A DNA stretch of 64,000 nucleotides from Tyto alba (Eukaryota; Chordata; Aves; Strigiformes; Tytonidae), in assembly GCF_018691265.1 (NCBI RefSeq), contig NW_024881322.1, forward strand, positions 15,525,489-15,589,488. The letters are read 5' to 3'. A program made the translations under genes and the position numbers. The notes under the pieces were generated by a model. It was not told where the DNA came from, ran no database searches, and saw only the letters and a list, made by a program, of their open reading frames with translations. Positions 23,419 to 35,380 of the stretch are shown here, one piece after another; within the stretch, counting starts at the first letter, position 1, and every line of letters starts with the position of its first letter.

Positions 23419-26148
23419 AAAGCAGAGTGCTAAATCAAAACTATTGCTCAGCTAACTTTCTTCTACTGAGTGGGTCAAAAGGAAACATGCCCTTCTTTCC
23501 CTGCTGCTTTTCCTCCCTTCTCCACACATACACCCCCTGAATGTCATGCTGCCACCTTTTCCCGTTGAACACCACGTACCTGGAATCTTTCCATATCACA
23601 ACAAGAAATGTTTTCATCTGGAAAGACGTGCAAATAGAACAGCTTATGCCAGAAATATGAACTGGTTTGGTTAGTTTTAGGCTTTGGACTGATTTGCGAG
23701 TGATTTATGATTACAGATGAATAAACATAATCAGAAACTGTGGAGTGATAGTGGTGTACATACAAAGAGGAGAGCTGCTCCTGTTACACATGGGAACGTA
23801 TGGGCCATAATCTAATTCTTTTGAGGTTGTGAAAGGTGTGTTATGTGGCTAATTCATTTCACTAATATATGACAAGCCACTTTCATAATGGAAAAAATTA
23901 CTTTCCTAGCTAATTTGTTTTTTAACAACTTATCATAGTTGTTACCCTCCTAAGGGTGTATATTTTCCACTATGCTGAAAATTGGTATGGAATAAAAAAT
24001 GCTGATAGACTCAAAAACTGTGCTTAGCTTCAAAACAGACGTTTGGGGGTTGTTTTTTTAATATATACAAACTATGATCTTTGAGGTTTCTGCTCAGAAG
24101 ACAACCATGTGTTTCAGGTGGCCTCTGTTTACAAAAAGGAAAATATAACTTTTTCTGGGGAAAATAAATTAGATTACACTGCAGGAAAAGGAGATTTAGT
24201 GCTGTAGTGTTCAAGAGTACTCAGATGGAAATTCAGCTCAAGAACTCTGGACTGAATTTAGGGCACACATTTACTAACTGGCTTTGCTCTTGCATTGCAC
24301 TTAAGTGTACTGCTGTATTTGTTCTGAATTGAATGGGATTTGCTGTAGAGGTAAAAAGCAAGACTCATTCTCTTTTGAGTTTAATACAGGGTAATGACTT
24401 TGCTGACTTCAGTAGCGTAATTCCTGATTTCTACCGCTATAACCAAGAACAAAGCCAGATTAGGAATGTACCTCAAAGTGAGTGTTCAGATGTGTGTTTA
24501 ATCTTTGTTAAATGAAGCATTTGGAATAAAATGCACTATTCGCTGCTCTTGCCATTCTCTCCATAAATGCACTGTGAAATAGCTTGTGGGTTGGGTTTTT
24601 TTTTTAACCTTTGTAACATTAGTAATGAGGACCCATTGTCTCCAAATGTTACTCTCCTTATGTGATGCTTCTTCGGTGTAAACCAAATCACTTTAAATGA
24701 GGTCTAATTTGGTACCAGAAAATATAGAATTGACTAGTTTACTGTGTGTATGTACAAACAACAAGATAGCAGAATTGGCTGATAAGATATACAGAGCTAA
24801 AATTTACCAGATCTGCTCCTCTGCACAAGGCTGGCACAGAAGAGGAACAAAACTTCCTCCTTTCCTGCCCTGATACTCCTCACAATCCATTAGACACACC
24901 CTCAAGTGTCTTGTTCATTCTTCTCCCGTTGTTTTGGCCATTCCTTTCTAACAGGCCATTCTCCTCCAGCCAAGACAAGCAGCTAGGCAAGCAAATGGCG
25001 TTATACCCTGGCTTGGAAGTTCCTATAAGCATGGGATTTTCCCTTGAGGATGTTTTGTCTGGGCCATTTTATGATGCAAATGTCTTACTGGGAGAAAGAA
25101 CTGGCCCTACAAGGTCTGATGCCTTGCTGAGAGATGAATACTAGTTAGCATATATAATATCCAGTATTCTGTGAAAAGTAAGAAGAAAGCAACCAATCAT
25201 TTTTAACTTATGCAACAAGCTGCACCCCTCTGACTGTGTTTTTCCCCAAATCTGCTTGTTAATTATGATTCAATGTGTGCCATTTGTGCTTTATGGGACT
25301 AAGAGTCTAAGCCAGTTTACTGGTGAAAGTAACAACCTTCTCATTAAACATTAATGGCAATGTTTTAATTAGTCCCAGGGTTCTGGTAGAAAGTTAAGTC
25401 CTTCCTTCAATAACCAGCAGTTACAGATGCAGTAAGTGTTAATAACCTAATAGGAAGCAAACTAGGCAGGCGTACATTCCATCACCCAGAAAACAGATTT
25501 CATGTAGCTTTTTGACGGACTGTTCACACTTTAAAGCAAAAAAGTGGTTGATTTTTAACATGGAGAGTTGGGCTGTTTGCAGCACCTAAAGGTGCAGTCC
25601 CATCATGTTGTTTCTCATTTCTCTCAGACCTGATGTTTAATGTGCTCCCTGCTATACAATTTGAAGCTAAAAATGTCACCTGATTTAAGGGTGGGGAAAA
25701 GAAGAAATCCAAATGGGACCAGCAACCATTCTCAGCCTTTTAGCAACTGCCATCAGACACCGAAAGAATAAACACAAGAAATCATGAGATGTTTAAATAG
25801 CTTTGTTTCTGATAGGACCTTTTCAGACCACAAATGGACTTTTATAGGGAAGCAAGAGTATGCATGGGGGTTATGTGGCAGTGGGAAAGGGCTGCATATG
25901 TGAGTGTGACACCAGAAAGGATTTAATGGAAACGGCAAAGGAACAAAGTTTTATCAAATGCTGGCTCAGAAGGCCAACTGAAGCAACCAGCTTGTTGTCA
26001 TCTCTATGAAAAAGGAGAACAGCCAGTTACACTGCCCTTTCTCCCTCATCTCTCCAGCCATCAAGGTTCTACTTGGGGGAAACTTTTCAATGGAAACCAG
26101 CAAATGGCAAGGAAACCCCAAGAAGAGGTTTTTGAAAGGCTGCTGTAT

Positions 26149-26223
26149 CTTTAGGGATACTGTAACCCTAAGGGGTACTTTAGGGATACTGTATCCTGAA
26201 TAGAGGTTTCTTTAGGGATACAG
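26149..26223. repeat. Three spaced copies of CTTTAGGGATAC
   Basis: The motif CTTTAGGGATACTGTA occurs at 26149-26164 and 26178-26193. A third copy, CTTTAGGGATACAG, lies at 26210-26223. Spacings are 29 and 32 bases. Parts of the spacers also resemble each other (GTATC, AGAGGTTT), so this is an imperfect tandem array of a unit of about 30 bases. Confidence 0.7.
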
Positions 26224-29200
26224 AGTTGTCACTTTGGTAACATCTCTTTCTGATACTTTTCTACCCTAGTAAAAAAAGCAGGCTGTCACTTTATTCCCTT
26301 AAGTACCTGGCCAGCTTAGGTCTTCTGCACTTTCCAGTTTAAGAAGTAATCTGAAATTGCACAAAGAAATCTTGAGCTTTTGTCACTGCCAAGAAGCAAG
26401 ACTGTTTCTGGCAGTGGGCTGTGATTCACTTCCAGTGAGCCACTGCAGTTTTCCAGCCTCAGCAGTGCTGTTCTTCAAACACAACCCAACATCAGCACAG
26501 TGCAAGGCTGTACTAACAAGACCCCATATATAGTAGTTTTAGCACAACAGGGAGAGATCTGGCAATATGAGTGTCAGCTACATAGCATTGTGCTCTAGTC
26601 ATTTGTCCCCTGGCTTTAGTTTTTGTATGATAGACTGGTAACTATAATTATTTTAAACACAATCATGCAATGGAGGCAGGCTTCTAAGGCCTGACTTACC
26701 GTATTCAGATTGAAGCTCAATATCTATGGCTTGAATTTTAGGCAGCTGAGGAAGCAGAGAGTGTTATTTGTCCTGTAAAGCACTCGGCGACACAAGAGGC
26801 TTTTTGGTGCCAATCCTCTGAAACGGTGGTTCAAGATTGCTATCACTTGGTAGACTCAATCCAGCTAAAAAGCTCTCCTGACAGCTTTTATCCAGGCTCC
26901 ACCTAGAACTAAAGAGAAAATGCAAAGGAGTGGGGATGCCTCAGAGGAATAATATTCAGACATTCCTAAGGATTCAACAGGGTCCCTCAACCTCCCACTC
27001 CAAGACAACATCTAGTACTGTCAGTCCTACTGCCTGTGTTTTCCTTATAACCGCTTTACAATAAAGTGAGAAGTTAGCACATGACATCTTGACATGACAG
27101 TAGTTCCATCAAAAGCTTTGTCCAGCCTTATTCACAAAAACCTTATGAAAATAACCACACCTTCTTTTGCATGAAAACATGCCTGCTGGCTGCCTGAACA
27201 GCACTAGTAGTATTTGTAAAAGGGAGGTAACAGACGATGTATTTCAGCCCTACAACTAAATATGATTTTCATAATGGACATTCCTCCTGTACAGCTCTTC
27301 CTCTGTTGATAATAATGAATAAATCCACAGTAGTCCATGTGCTGGGACCTTCTATTTACCAGTTTATCCAACTTTTATGAACTAGTCTACCTGAAAATGG
27401 ATACATTCATTCTTCTAATGGCCCTTTGTGTTTACCATCCTCTGCATGTGTAACAGAAGGAACAAAGTAGAGGAGCTAGAGTTTTTAAAGATGAAACATT
27501 TCAGGCTGCAGCCAGGATCTTTAAACTAGTAAGCTCTGTGAGAAGTGGAATAAGAAAACCTGAGATCCTCCAGATTTGGGCCTCTTGGAATCTCCAAGGC
27601 TGACTGAGAGCACAGTTCTCTGCAGACTGTTCCCTGCAGAGAAGAGCCAGACCCTCTTCAGTATCCAGACACCTGCTGACACAAAATTCTAGTATCTTCA
27701 CCATCTTAAACACCCTGAGGCTCTACGTCAGGTCTGTTATAACAGGAAGGGAGGTTCCCAAACTGTATAGACATGGATGCAGACACACGTACAACACACA
27801 TGCTGAGACACAGTCATTTCCATAGGAAAACAGGCTGAAATATGTGCAAGTCAGTCAATACAAAGCCACGCAATTTTCAAGACAGCTGTTAAAAAGCTTG
27901 TTAAACTTTTGCTAAACTCTAGAAACAGGACCGTGTGCTTGTAACAGAACTGCCTACCACAGCATCCCAACAGCAGTCTCTGGAGTACTCCCAGCATACA
28001 GGAGTTAATGTTACAGCATCATTGATTAACTGTAATATTTGCCCCAAAAGAAATGAGACTTTCATCCATTGGCCACTCAGCCTTTATTAATAGGCCACTT
28101 TCCAATTAAACTTCGATGACATCTCTTGAAAACAAGTTTTACACCTACTATATTTCTTTTGGACAAAACAGTCTGCTCAGCTGTATTCCCAGCTATATGT
28201 TTTGTTTCTTCCAGCCTGCTGGCAGCCACAGCTACTTATAAAGAGAGCAAGTTGTGTCAACTGCTAGGATTTTCTACAGTACATATTACATCACCTTTCC
28301 TGAGAAACTTGTCTGAGAATATCCCTGTTCTTGCTTTCTTCTTTCATAATGTCCTTCACATTCCTCTTTCAATATTTGTTGTTCTCTCGGTGGAAGCTCA
28401 GTTGCTGGCATTTTAAGGAAAGGTTACATAGCAAAAGGGTCATTAACGGAGCTTTTTTTCTCACTGTGCCATGCTCCTAGAGTGAAAATGGCAGTGTGTG
28501 GCACCTTTAGAGAATGGTTCTCCCTCAGAAAAGCCTACAGCATTCATTGCTGCTTTCAGAACATGAAAAGGAATTTGGAGCATAAATTACCTTGGCCATT
28601 TTAATTCTAACAGTGAAGAAGTAAGGAGGAGAAAGAGCAAAAGACATAACAAAACCAAGACAGAAAACTGTGCTCTGGTGAAAGTAGGAAGCCAGATCCC
28701 TGAATCTTATCCTCACCCCTGATACTCAGGTGACTGTTCCCTTTGATCAAACTGACTGTGCCTCTGCTTGCATCTTTAGGAGCCTTGGTCCTTATGAAAT
28801 GGACTTGGAAGTCAACAGTCATACGTCTTTCAAAACGTCCTCTAGATAAAATGTACCAGTTGAAGTCTGGTCCAGAGACAACTAAAGGTGCTGGGAGCCT
28901 GCCCAGCTCGGGTCCACAGATCTCAAAGTAGGCAATGTGAGAACAAAGTATGTGAAGTCTGGGGAGAGGATTTGAAATATGCTGGGAATGGAGCCTGGGA
29001 AAAAAAAAGATAAACATTTCCAACCTTAAGTGTATAAACCTGGATGACTTAATATACATGCTCACCAGTGTGAACACATGCACACCCGTGTGTGAGCTGG
29101 CACGTGAGGCGGCTGCTTGCTGTTTGTTTATGTGGGCTCTTCTACAGTCCCCCATGGCCACAAGGCAGTGTGTGCAGTATTCTGCCACGGTCCCTTGGAG

Positions 29201-30431
29201 GGCATCAGCTCAAAAGCACGGTAAGGATATTTATTTTGACTAAAGCTAAATGGCTGAACATGAAGTTGGGAGGTATCATCAATTCAAATGCAGTTCCGTC
29301 TTCTAAACACAGACACTCCTACATGATCTTCTTGAGTAGTTTGAGTCTTTCTATACAAACAGCAGAGAAGGAAATCTAATTCCGAGTCTAGGAAAGGAAA
29401 CACAGCTAAATGAACGCTGTTAGCAAGGGCAAGCATATTATCTCCACCTGTTTGAGAGTCCACTGAGGTTGAACAAAATCTTTTCATGAGCTGTAGTAGA
29501 GACTTTATTACACTCCATTTGAAGGATCTGTTTAGGATTAAGCATTTCTTGAAAAACACATTGCTTTTACTCTCAAAGCATTTTACATTCCATGGGACTT
29601 GGTAACACTTCAATTTAGCAAAACACTGAACAATCTGTGTCATGTTAAACACGAAGTGTAACTGAAGCACCCTGTCCGCTGCAGTAGTGCTCTCTGGACT
29701 TCTGTTTTCTAAAGGATCTGTAAAAAATCAACAGAAAAAGCACACATTTTGAGCAGGCTTAAATTTAGTACAAATAGGTTCTCATATTTTCTGGAAAACT
29801 TTTAAAGAGCCAAAAAAACCCCAAAAAACAACAACAACAAAAGAAGAATTCTAAACTACTGTGCTTTGACAGCAAAATCATCTAAAAATTAGCTTAATCC
29901 TTTTAGGATCAGAAATCTGTGCAGATAGCTAAAGCAATGGATAATAAAATAGCCAAGCACTAGGTACCCAGTTGATGTACCAGCATGCTGTTGATAGTAT
30001 ATAAACAATGCTAAAAGAACAGGAAACTATTAAAGCAGAAGGCAATACTTCATTTATTATTCAGCCGGGATTGCTGCTTAGGAAGTCACTAATACAGTTT
30101 CATAATGAATACTAGAAGTGAGCACAGGCAGAAACTTGCCTGTTACCCAAATGAGCATGACTAGTGCTGAATCCTTCTCTTACTAATCTTAGAGCCTGAA
30201 TTTCACTTCCAGAAAGGGAAGATTATTTGGGAGGTTCTGTTTTCACGCTTAATTGTAGAATCAGACCCATGGAGCTCTTCCAGCAGCTCTCTGGGTTTTG
30301 GTTTCTTCTGAGCAGAAAGAACATCAAAGAGTAACGAAGCCCAAAGCACCTGCTCCGAACTTGGTTTTCCGACCTGACAGTTGTGTGTCAGATTGGGAAT
30401 TCCCTTCTCTTTTCCGGAAGGTAGAAAAGAA

Positions 30432-30462
30432 GGCGGGGCGGGGGGGGGGGGGCGGGGGTGGG
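30432..30462 (+). repeat. G-run with potential G-quadruplex
   Basis: The plus strand carries GGCGGGG, then an uninterrupted run of 13 G (30440-30452), then CGGGGGTGGG. Four or more runs of three or more G within about 30 bases satisfy the usual pattern for a G-quadruplex. The exact run length may be affected by sequencing error. Confidence 0.75.
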
Positions 30463-31860
30463 CAGCCATAGGAAAGGAAAATTAGCCCAAAGTAGTATTA
30501 AGTTTTTGTTCCAGTTGATCTGTTCAGGATTTTGTCACTGGCCTCTGCCAGACCAGGAAAGGCTTCATTCTGTGTGTGAGAAACAGCACTAAGGTATCAG
30601 ATATGAAGGGGACATCGTCCCAAACTAGTGGGTGTAGTATGGGGTCCCTGGAATGGGCAGATCCCTCCTCCCGTGGTACCGTGCGACTCCCCTGTCACTT
30701 TTGACAGAAACCACTCCCAAGACCAGGTGGGTACTTTCCTACTTTTCCTGTCTTTAGAGTCTCAGGTGAAGAGGCAGCTGCCTTGTGCCAACTGATTGGG
30801 AAACGTTAGGCATGAGGTGTGTCTTCCAAAAGGTCTGAATCAGGATTACAATGCCCAAGTCAGACACCTAAAGTAAGGAGGCAGGCTCAACCCAGACTAG
30901 CCTTTCCCCTTCCTGAAATGCTGAAGTTGCTGATTTTCCCACTTGTCTTCTCAGTTGCTACGGACTTCTGTTAGAAAAAGGGATTATACAGTAACTTAAT
31001 TTCTAAAGCACAAAAAAAATGCTGCAATGAGAGATTCAGATAATACCACTGAGGAGCACTTGGTGTCATGTATGGAAGCCCTGTGTAGGATGGGCTGCTA
31101 TCACAGATAAAACCAACTGTGTTAGTAACAGACTGGAAGCTGTGGCTTCTACAGAGAAAATGCAGACTCCGGACAAATGAAGGAACATTCAATAGGAAGG
31201 GAACTTCCAACCATATTTTGCCACACCATCTTCCATTTTTACCCCCCTCTAATGCTCCCACTCCATCCCTTGTCCTCCTGCCCTTTTGCAAAAATCAAAA
31301 ATGGCACTGGTTGTGTTACAACTACAGATCATTTGTCAAAGATTTTTCTCCTCCCTCTCTGTATGAGCTAATCATTCCCAGGAAGTTTTCTGGGGTGATG
31401 AGTCAGTGGCACAAAGAACTGACAGATTACATGTGGTATTTTCCTTCTGCTTTTTTTAAGCACGGCTGTCACCTCCATCCACAAGCACAGAAGGGGTAAT
31501 CAAACATACTGAAGCTTGGAGCTCTAAGGATAATGTCTGCAAAACCTGAAGCTTCCAGTAAACGCCTTGTATTTTTTGGTACCAGGCATTTATGAATGTT
31601 TACTCAGCAACACACTGTGTTAAAAGTTGCAACATTCATTTTTAAACATTAATTACCAAGGCATGATTGCTTCAAAAATCCACTGCCTGGGGCCAGGGCC
31701 TAGGAAGTGGAAAATGTCATTTCAGAGAGAGATGAGAACAAATGCTGAGACTTTTAATTGCAGGTTAGTACAAATGACTAACAGTAAAGAAAAAAATCAT
31801 TTGGATGTATTTGTTGTTCTGAATGTTGAATTCAAAACATAGCAGTGAGTTGCCTGGAGT

Positions 31861-31968
31861 TTTGTTTGTTTTTTTTTTTTGTTTGTTTGTTTGTTTGTTG
31901 TTTTTTGTTTTTTTGTTTTGTTCATTTGGTTGGTTGGTTGGTTTTGTTTTTGTTTTTTTTCCTGCTCT
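31861..31968 (+). repeat. T-rich (GTTT)n / (GGTT)n simple repeat
   Basis: This low-complexity tract consists of T-runs broken by single G, changing to GGTT units at about 31927-31942. It contains only one A and one C in roughly 100 bases. On the minus strand it is an A/C tract. It lies about 90 bases from the polypurine tract at 32059. Confidence 0.85.
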
Positions 31969-32058
31969 TCTTTTTGTAAAAGTCAGAGATGCTGGTGAAT
32001 TTCGGAAAGGTGCAGGAAGTATACTTCTGAAAATTCAGTTAAAATAATTTACTAGATT

Positions 32059-32213
32059 GAAAGAGAGAAAAAGAAAGAGAGAAAGAGGGAAAGAAAGAGG
32101 GAAAGAAAGAGGGAAAGAAAGGAGGAAAGAAAGAAGAAGGAAAGGAGGAAGGAAGGGAGGGAGGGAGGGAGGGAGGGGGGGAGGGAGGGAGGGAGGGAGG
32201 AAAAGAAAGAAAG
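32059..32213 (+). repeat. 155-base uninterrupted polypurine tract (GAAA)n to (GGGA)n
   Basis: Every base from 32059 to 32213 is A or G. The left half is mainly GAAA/GAGA units, the middle GGAA, and the right a (GGGA)n array with one G6 run, ending in a short GAAA segment. Such polypurine-polypyrimidine mirror-like tracts can form intramolecular triplexes (H-DNA). The frame read through its complement is a meaningless serine/proline/phenylalanine repeat. Confidence 0.95.
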
Positions 32214-33144
32214 CTAAATGATGGATGCAAAGTCAGGCAACAGTTGCAATAATTGTTGGACAGTTACTGTGCTCATCTGGAGTTTCATTTTGGGATGAAG
32301 GCTGCAGTGATTCTCAGCATCTACCTCCATCTCCCTTAGTTCTACTGAAATCCACCTGGATTTACCAAGAATATAACAACGGATCAAGCCTGTTTCATCA
32401 CATTTGGAACAAAAGATTAAATGCTGCCCTGACTCAATATTGCTGCATCAGGTGTCCCAGCCTGAACCCAACAGAACCACTGCAATAGCAATGACATCTT
32501 CACCTCCGCCCTTCTGGCCTTGCTGCTGGCAGACCGGGGACAGCCCTGTGTGTGCATTTTTGCAGGTCATCAGAGGCACTTCTTTTCCCACAAGGGTAGA
32601 GAACTTGTTCATTCTAGCCCCCCATCACCCTTCGGTATTGGCCATGCCTGGGAGTGCACAACTGGTGGGAGATGTAACTCACGGCCTGGTGGGCCTGAGG
32701 CTGGGCTCTTGTTTGACCATAGGAGAGACCATAAGGGCAGGGTCTGTGATGGTCCTCAAGTTGCAGTTATGCACCAAAGCCCAGAGGCCAAAGGGACTCT
32801 AGATGGTGACACTCATCTTTTCTAGCATTGACATTCACCAGGATCCTCCAGTTCCGCTTCTGGGTGTGCTCAGAAGCACTTCTGACCTCACAGCACTGAA
32901 CAGCTTGCTGCCTGCCTCGCTAGGATTGAGAAATGGCATGCCATTTCACTACCAGAAGGGCATCAAAAACCTGTCTAGACCACCATGTCCCATCCAGAGG
33001 AGCAGAGAGAAGGCAAGAAGATGGTGGTGATGATAGTCAGTGTTTGTGTCCCATCTCCTCCCCCCATTTGCTTCTATCTAACAGTTCCATACAGCAAGCT
33101 TTTTCCCTGTGACCTGGGAGATCTGGTTTCAACACGCCCCGAGT

Positions 33145-33215
33145 ACGTTCTCTCCCTGAGTCGGTCTGCACCCTTCTGTTAAATGGGGACTAAAAGACCT
33201 TATTTACCTCAAGGC
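33145..33215 (+). mobile_element. Possible MIR-like SINE remnant
   Basis: The order TCTCCCTGAGTC, then CCCTTCTGTTAAATGGGGACTAA, then TTACCTCA follows the central part of MIR elements (the region usually reading CTCAGTTTCC, CATCTGTAAAATGGGGATAATA, TACCTCA). The match is short and degraded, so this is only suggestive. Confidence 0.35.
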
Positions 33216-35224
33216 CATTCTCACCAGGCCTGTACTGCAGACCTTTGCCCACAGGCCAGTTTTTTGCAGGACCACGCTGTTAAGAGGTTGCTCTCTGCTG
33301 AGTGGGCTGGCTGCAGCCATGCCACACAGGGTTCAGTTCACACCTCCCCTCGTAACCCTGTGGCTAACAGCCGCTATTTTCTGTGCATGGGCTTGGTGGG
33401 GTTTTCTTCAGTTCAAAGTACAGAGAATACTAACAGGTGTATGCTGCAGGCCAGCAGAGCAATGCTGCATCAAAACCATTACAACACTAGAAAAAAATGT
33501 TGTGTGCTCTAAGAAAGGGATGGGCGAGGGCACAAAATATGCTGTTGCCTAACCTTGAATACCACTGAAGCACTGTCCTTGTTGAAGGAAATACATTTGG
33601 TGTCTTCCACATCTATCCTGTCTGTCTGGAGCAAACCCTGGGCTGAACTACATGGTTGATGACACTTGTGTTTCCCCTTGGGGATACTAGCGGATTTGTT
33701 CCAAAAGAGAGCTCAGACACTGACGGGTGCCTGACGTACTGACCACGGGTAGGATGAATGACCAGGAAACCCATCCCTAGAGCAAAACAGGAGTGCACCA
33801 AGCTACTAGTACAGACAGAGCATTTTTAAGCAATAGTCATTCTACTTCAATGGGGCCCATGATGTTCAGGAGAGGTATCTACTGAGCTCACTCTACTCAG
33901 ACAAAGCACGGAGCAGAACATCGGAACCAAGTGAAACACCGTGCTGCACAGCAGTGCTCAGTTGGTGTGCACAAAGAAGTAATGACAACATTCATTTTCT
34001 CACTATTCCTCCCTCTCACACTTTCAAAAACCCAGGTGGATGTTGCACTTATAGGGTGATGCCTGGGAGTGTGCAGGAAAAGACTGGGGCTTGCCCTGCC
34101 TCCCATCCTTGCCTCCTTTGCCAGCGATCCAGTGACCAGTTTCAGTTCTGTTTTATCACGGGTATGACCGGGAGACTGAGGGGAGTCTCCTGCGCCTCTC
34201 TGCCCTCTTGAATGTCACTGCTGCTCTAGGGAAACCCAGCTGCCACTATGTTTTCCTGACCGCCTCTAAGATGATTGTCAAGGACAGAAAATATTAATTA
34301 AATTTTAATTAATAAATTGAATACTGTGGGGTTAATTATAGCTATTTACAGGGAGTGTATGGGATTTGGAGGGCCTACCTTCTGGTGTTTCTGCATAAAG
34401 TGTTGCCTCTTCCCCTAAGCTCTAATTAGCTGGCTTTTTTTTTTTTTTTTAATAGCCAGTTTCCAAATGATTGCTCAGTAGCTCTTATTTTGTTCCTCAT
34501 CAGCAGTTCCCCAGCACAGCTGCTATGGAAGGGAAGCAGCCCTGCAGTTTGCCTTGCAGGGAGCAGGTGATAAAGAATCTATCCGAATTGGTGTAAACCA
34601 ACAATGTAAAAAAAAAAAAAAGAAAAAACCTGAGAGGCCCAGCCCCTAACATTGTCTAGCAAGGGAACAAAGGACAGCAGTAGAAATAAGAAGGAACGGG
34701 AATATCTGAGGCTGCTGCAAGGTCAAAAATTTTCACTCCATATGCAGCTCTCTTGTCCAGCCGCATGTTCTGCCTTCCTGCATATGCGTAACAACAAGAG
34801 TCATCAAAAGCAGATAAGCACCTGGGAAATAGCAGGCTGTTCCAGCACAAAGACAACTGTGCAACTCAGAATAATTTCTGTTCTACTCCTTATTTTCAAC
34901 CTATGTGTTTCCTCCTTAGTAGTAAAACCTTTTTAAAATTTAAATAGACTTCATTATCTGTATTTTAAAACCACTTTTAGCTACTCAGTGTATAGCTATA
35001 AAGGACAAGTGTCCTTTCAGGACACTGCTAAACCAAAGGCACACAGCAAATGTGCTATGCCCAGGTATCAGGAGTTTATTGCAGCCTGCTTTCCAATTTC
35101 ATGCCACTAGATGCAAACTAATAGTGCCTAAGAACCAGCACAGAAGAGAGCTTTGGGAGTCTGGGGGTTATTTTGCAAAAAGTGATCAACACGATCAGCA
35201 GCCAGCCCGCTGCTTTCCCTCAAG

Positions 35225-35380
35225 TGTCTCGTCCTGCCTGCACGGCTGCCCCAGAGGGAGCGGGGCGCAGCGGCTGGAGGACGAGGCCTGGCAGCGGCGC
35301 CGCAGCCGGCGCCTGGCCCCGTGCCTGCCTTCCCCTTCCCACCGCAGCAGCAGGCTCTGTGTGGCAGGCGTAGCAGCCAG
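35225..35380. promoter_or_regulatory. Isolated CpG-rich patch inside the AT-rich intron
   Basis: About 14 CpG occur in 150 bases (for example GCGGGGCGCAGCGG and GGCAGCGGCGCCGCAGCCGG) with AT-rich sequence on both sides. It could be an internal regulatory element, an unannotated non-coding exon or promoter, or an inserted GC-rich fragment. Open frames cross it in both directions, so none is informative. Confidence 0.35.

Larger units (their letters stand above)
23419..31860. other. Non-coding stretch, nothing gene-like recognised
   Basis: This is AT-rich intronic sequence. It includes three spaced copies of a TTTAGGGATAC motif near 26149-26223 and a long G-run near 30440. A minus-strand open frame of 193 codons at 28607-29188 shows no domain I recognise and is about the longest expected by chance in this amount of sequence on two strands. 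Confidence 0.55.

Noticed and set aside
23101..23433. Two overlapping plus-strand frames of about 100-110 codons
   Set aside because: They are antisense readings of the CR1 fragment, not a gene.
26149..26223. Interstitial telomeric repeat, suggested by TTAGGG and CCCTAA motifs
   Set aside because: The hexamers are single and about 30 bases apart within a larger unit, in mixed orientation, and not in tandem TTAGGG arrays.
28607..29188. 193-codon minus-strand open frame
   Set aside because: No recognisable domain. In 64 kb read on six frames, about one frame of this length is expected by chance, and overlapping frames are open on the other strand too.
32039..32230. Ser/Pro/Phe-repeat minus-strand frame
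   Set aside because: It is purely the translation of the polypurine tract's complement.
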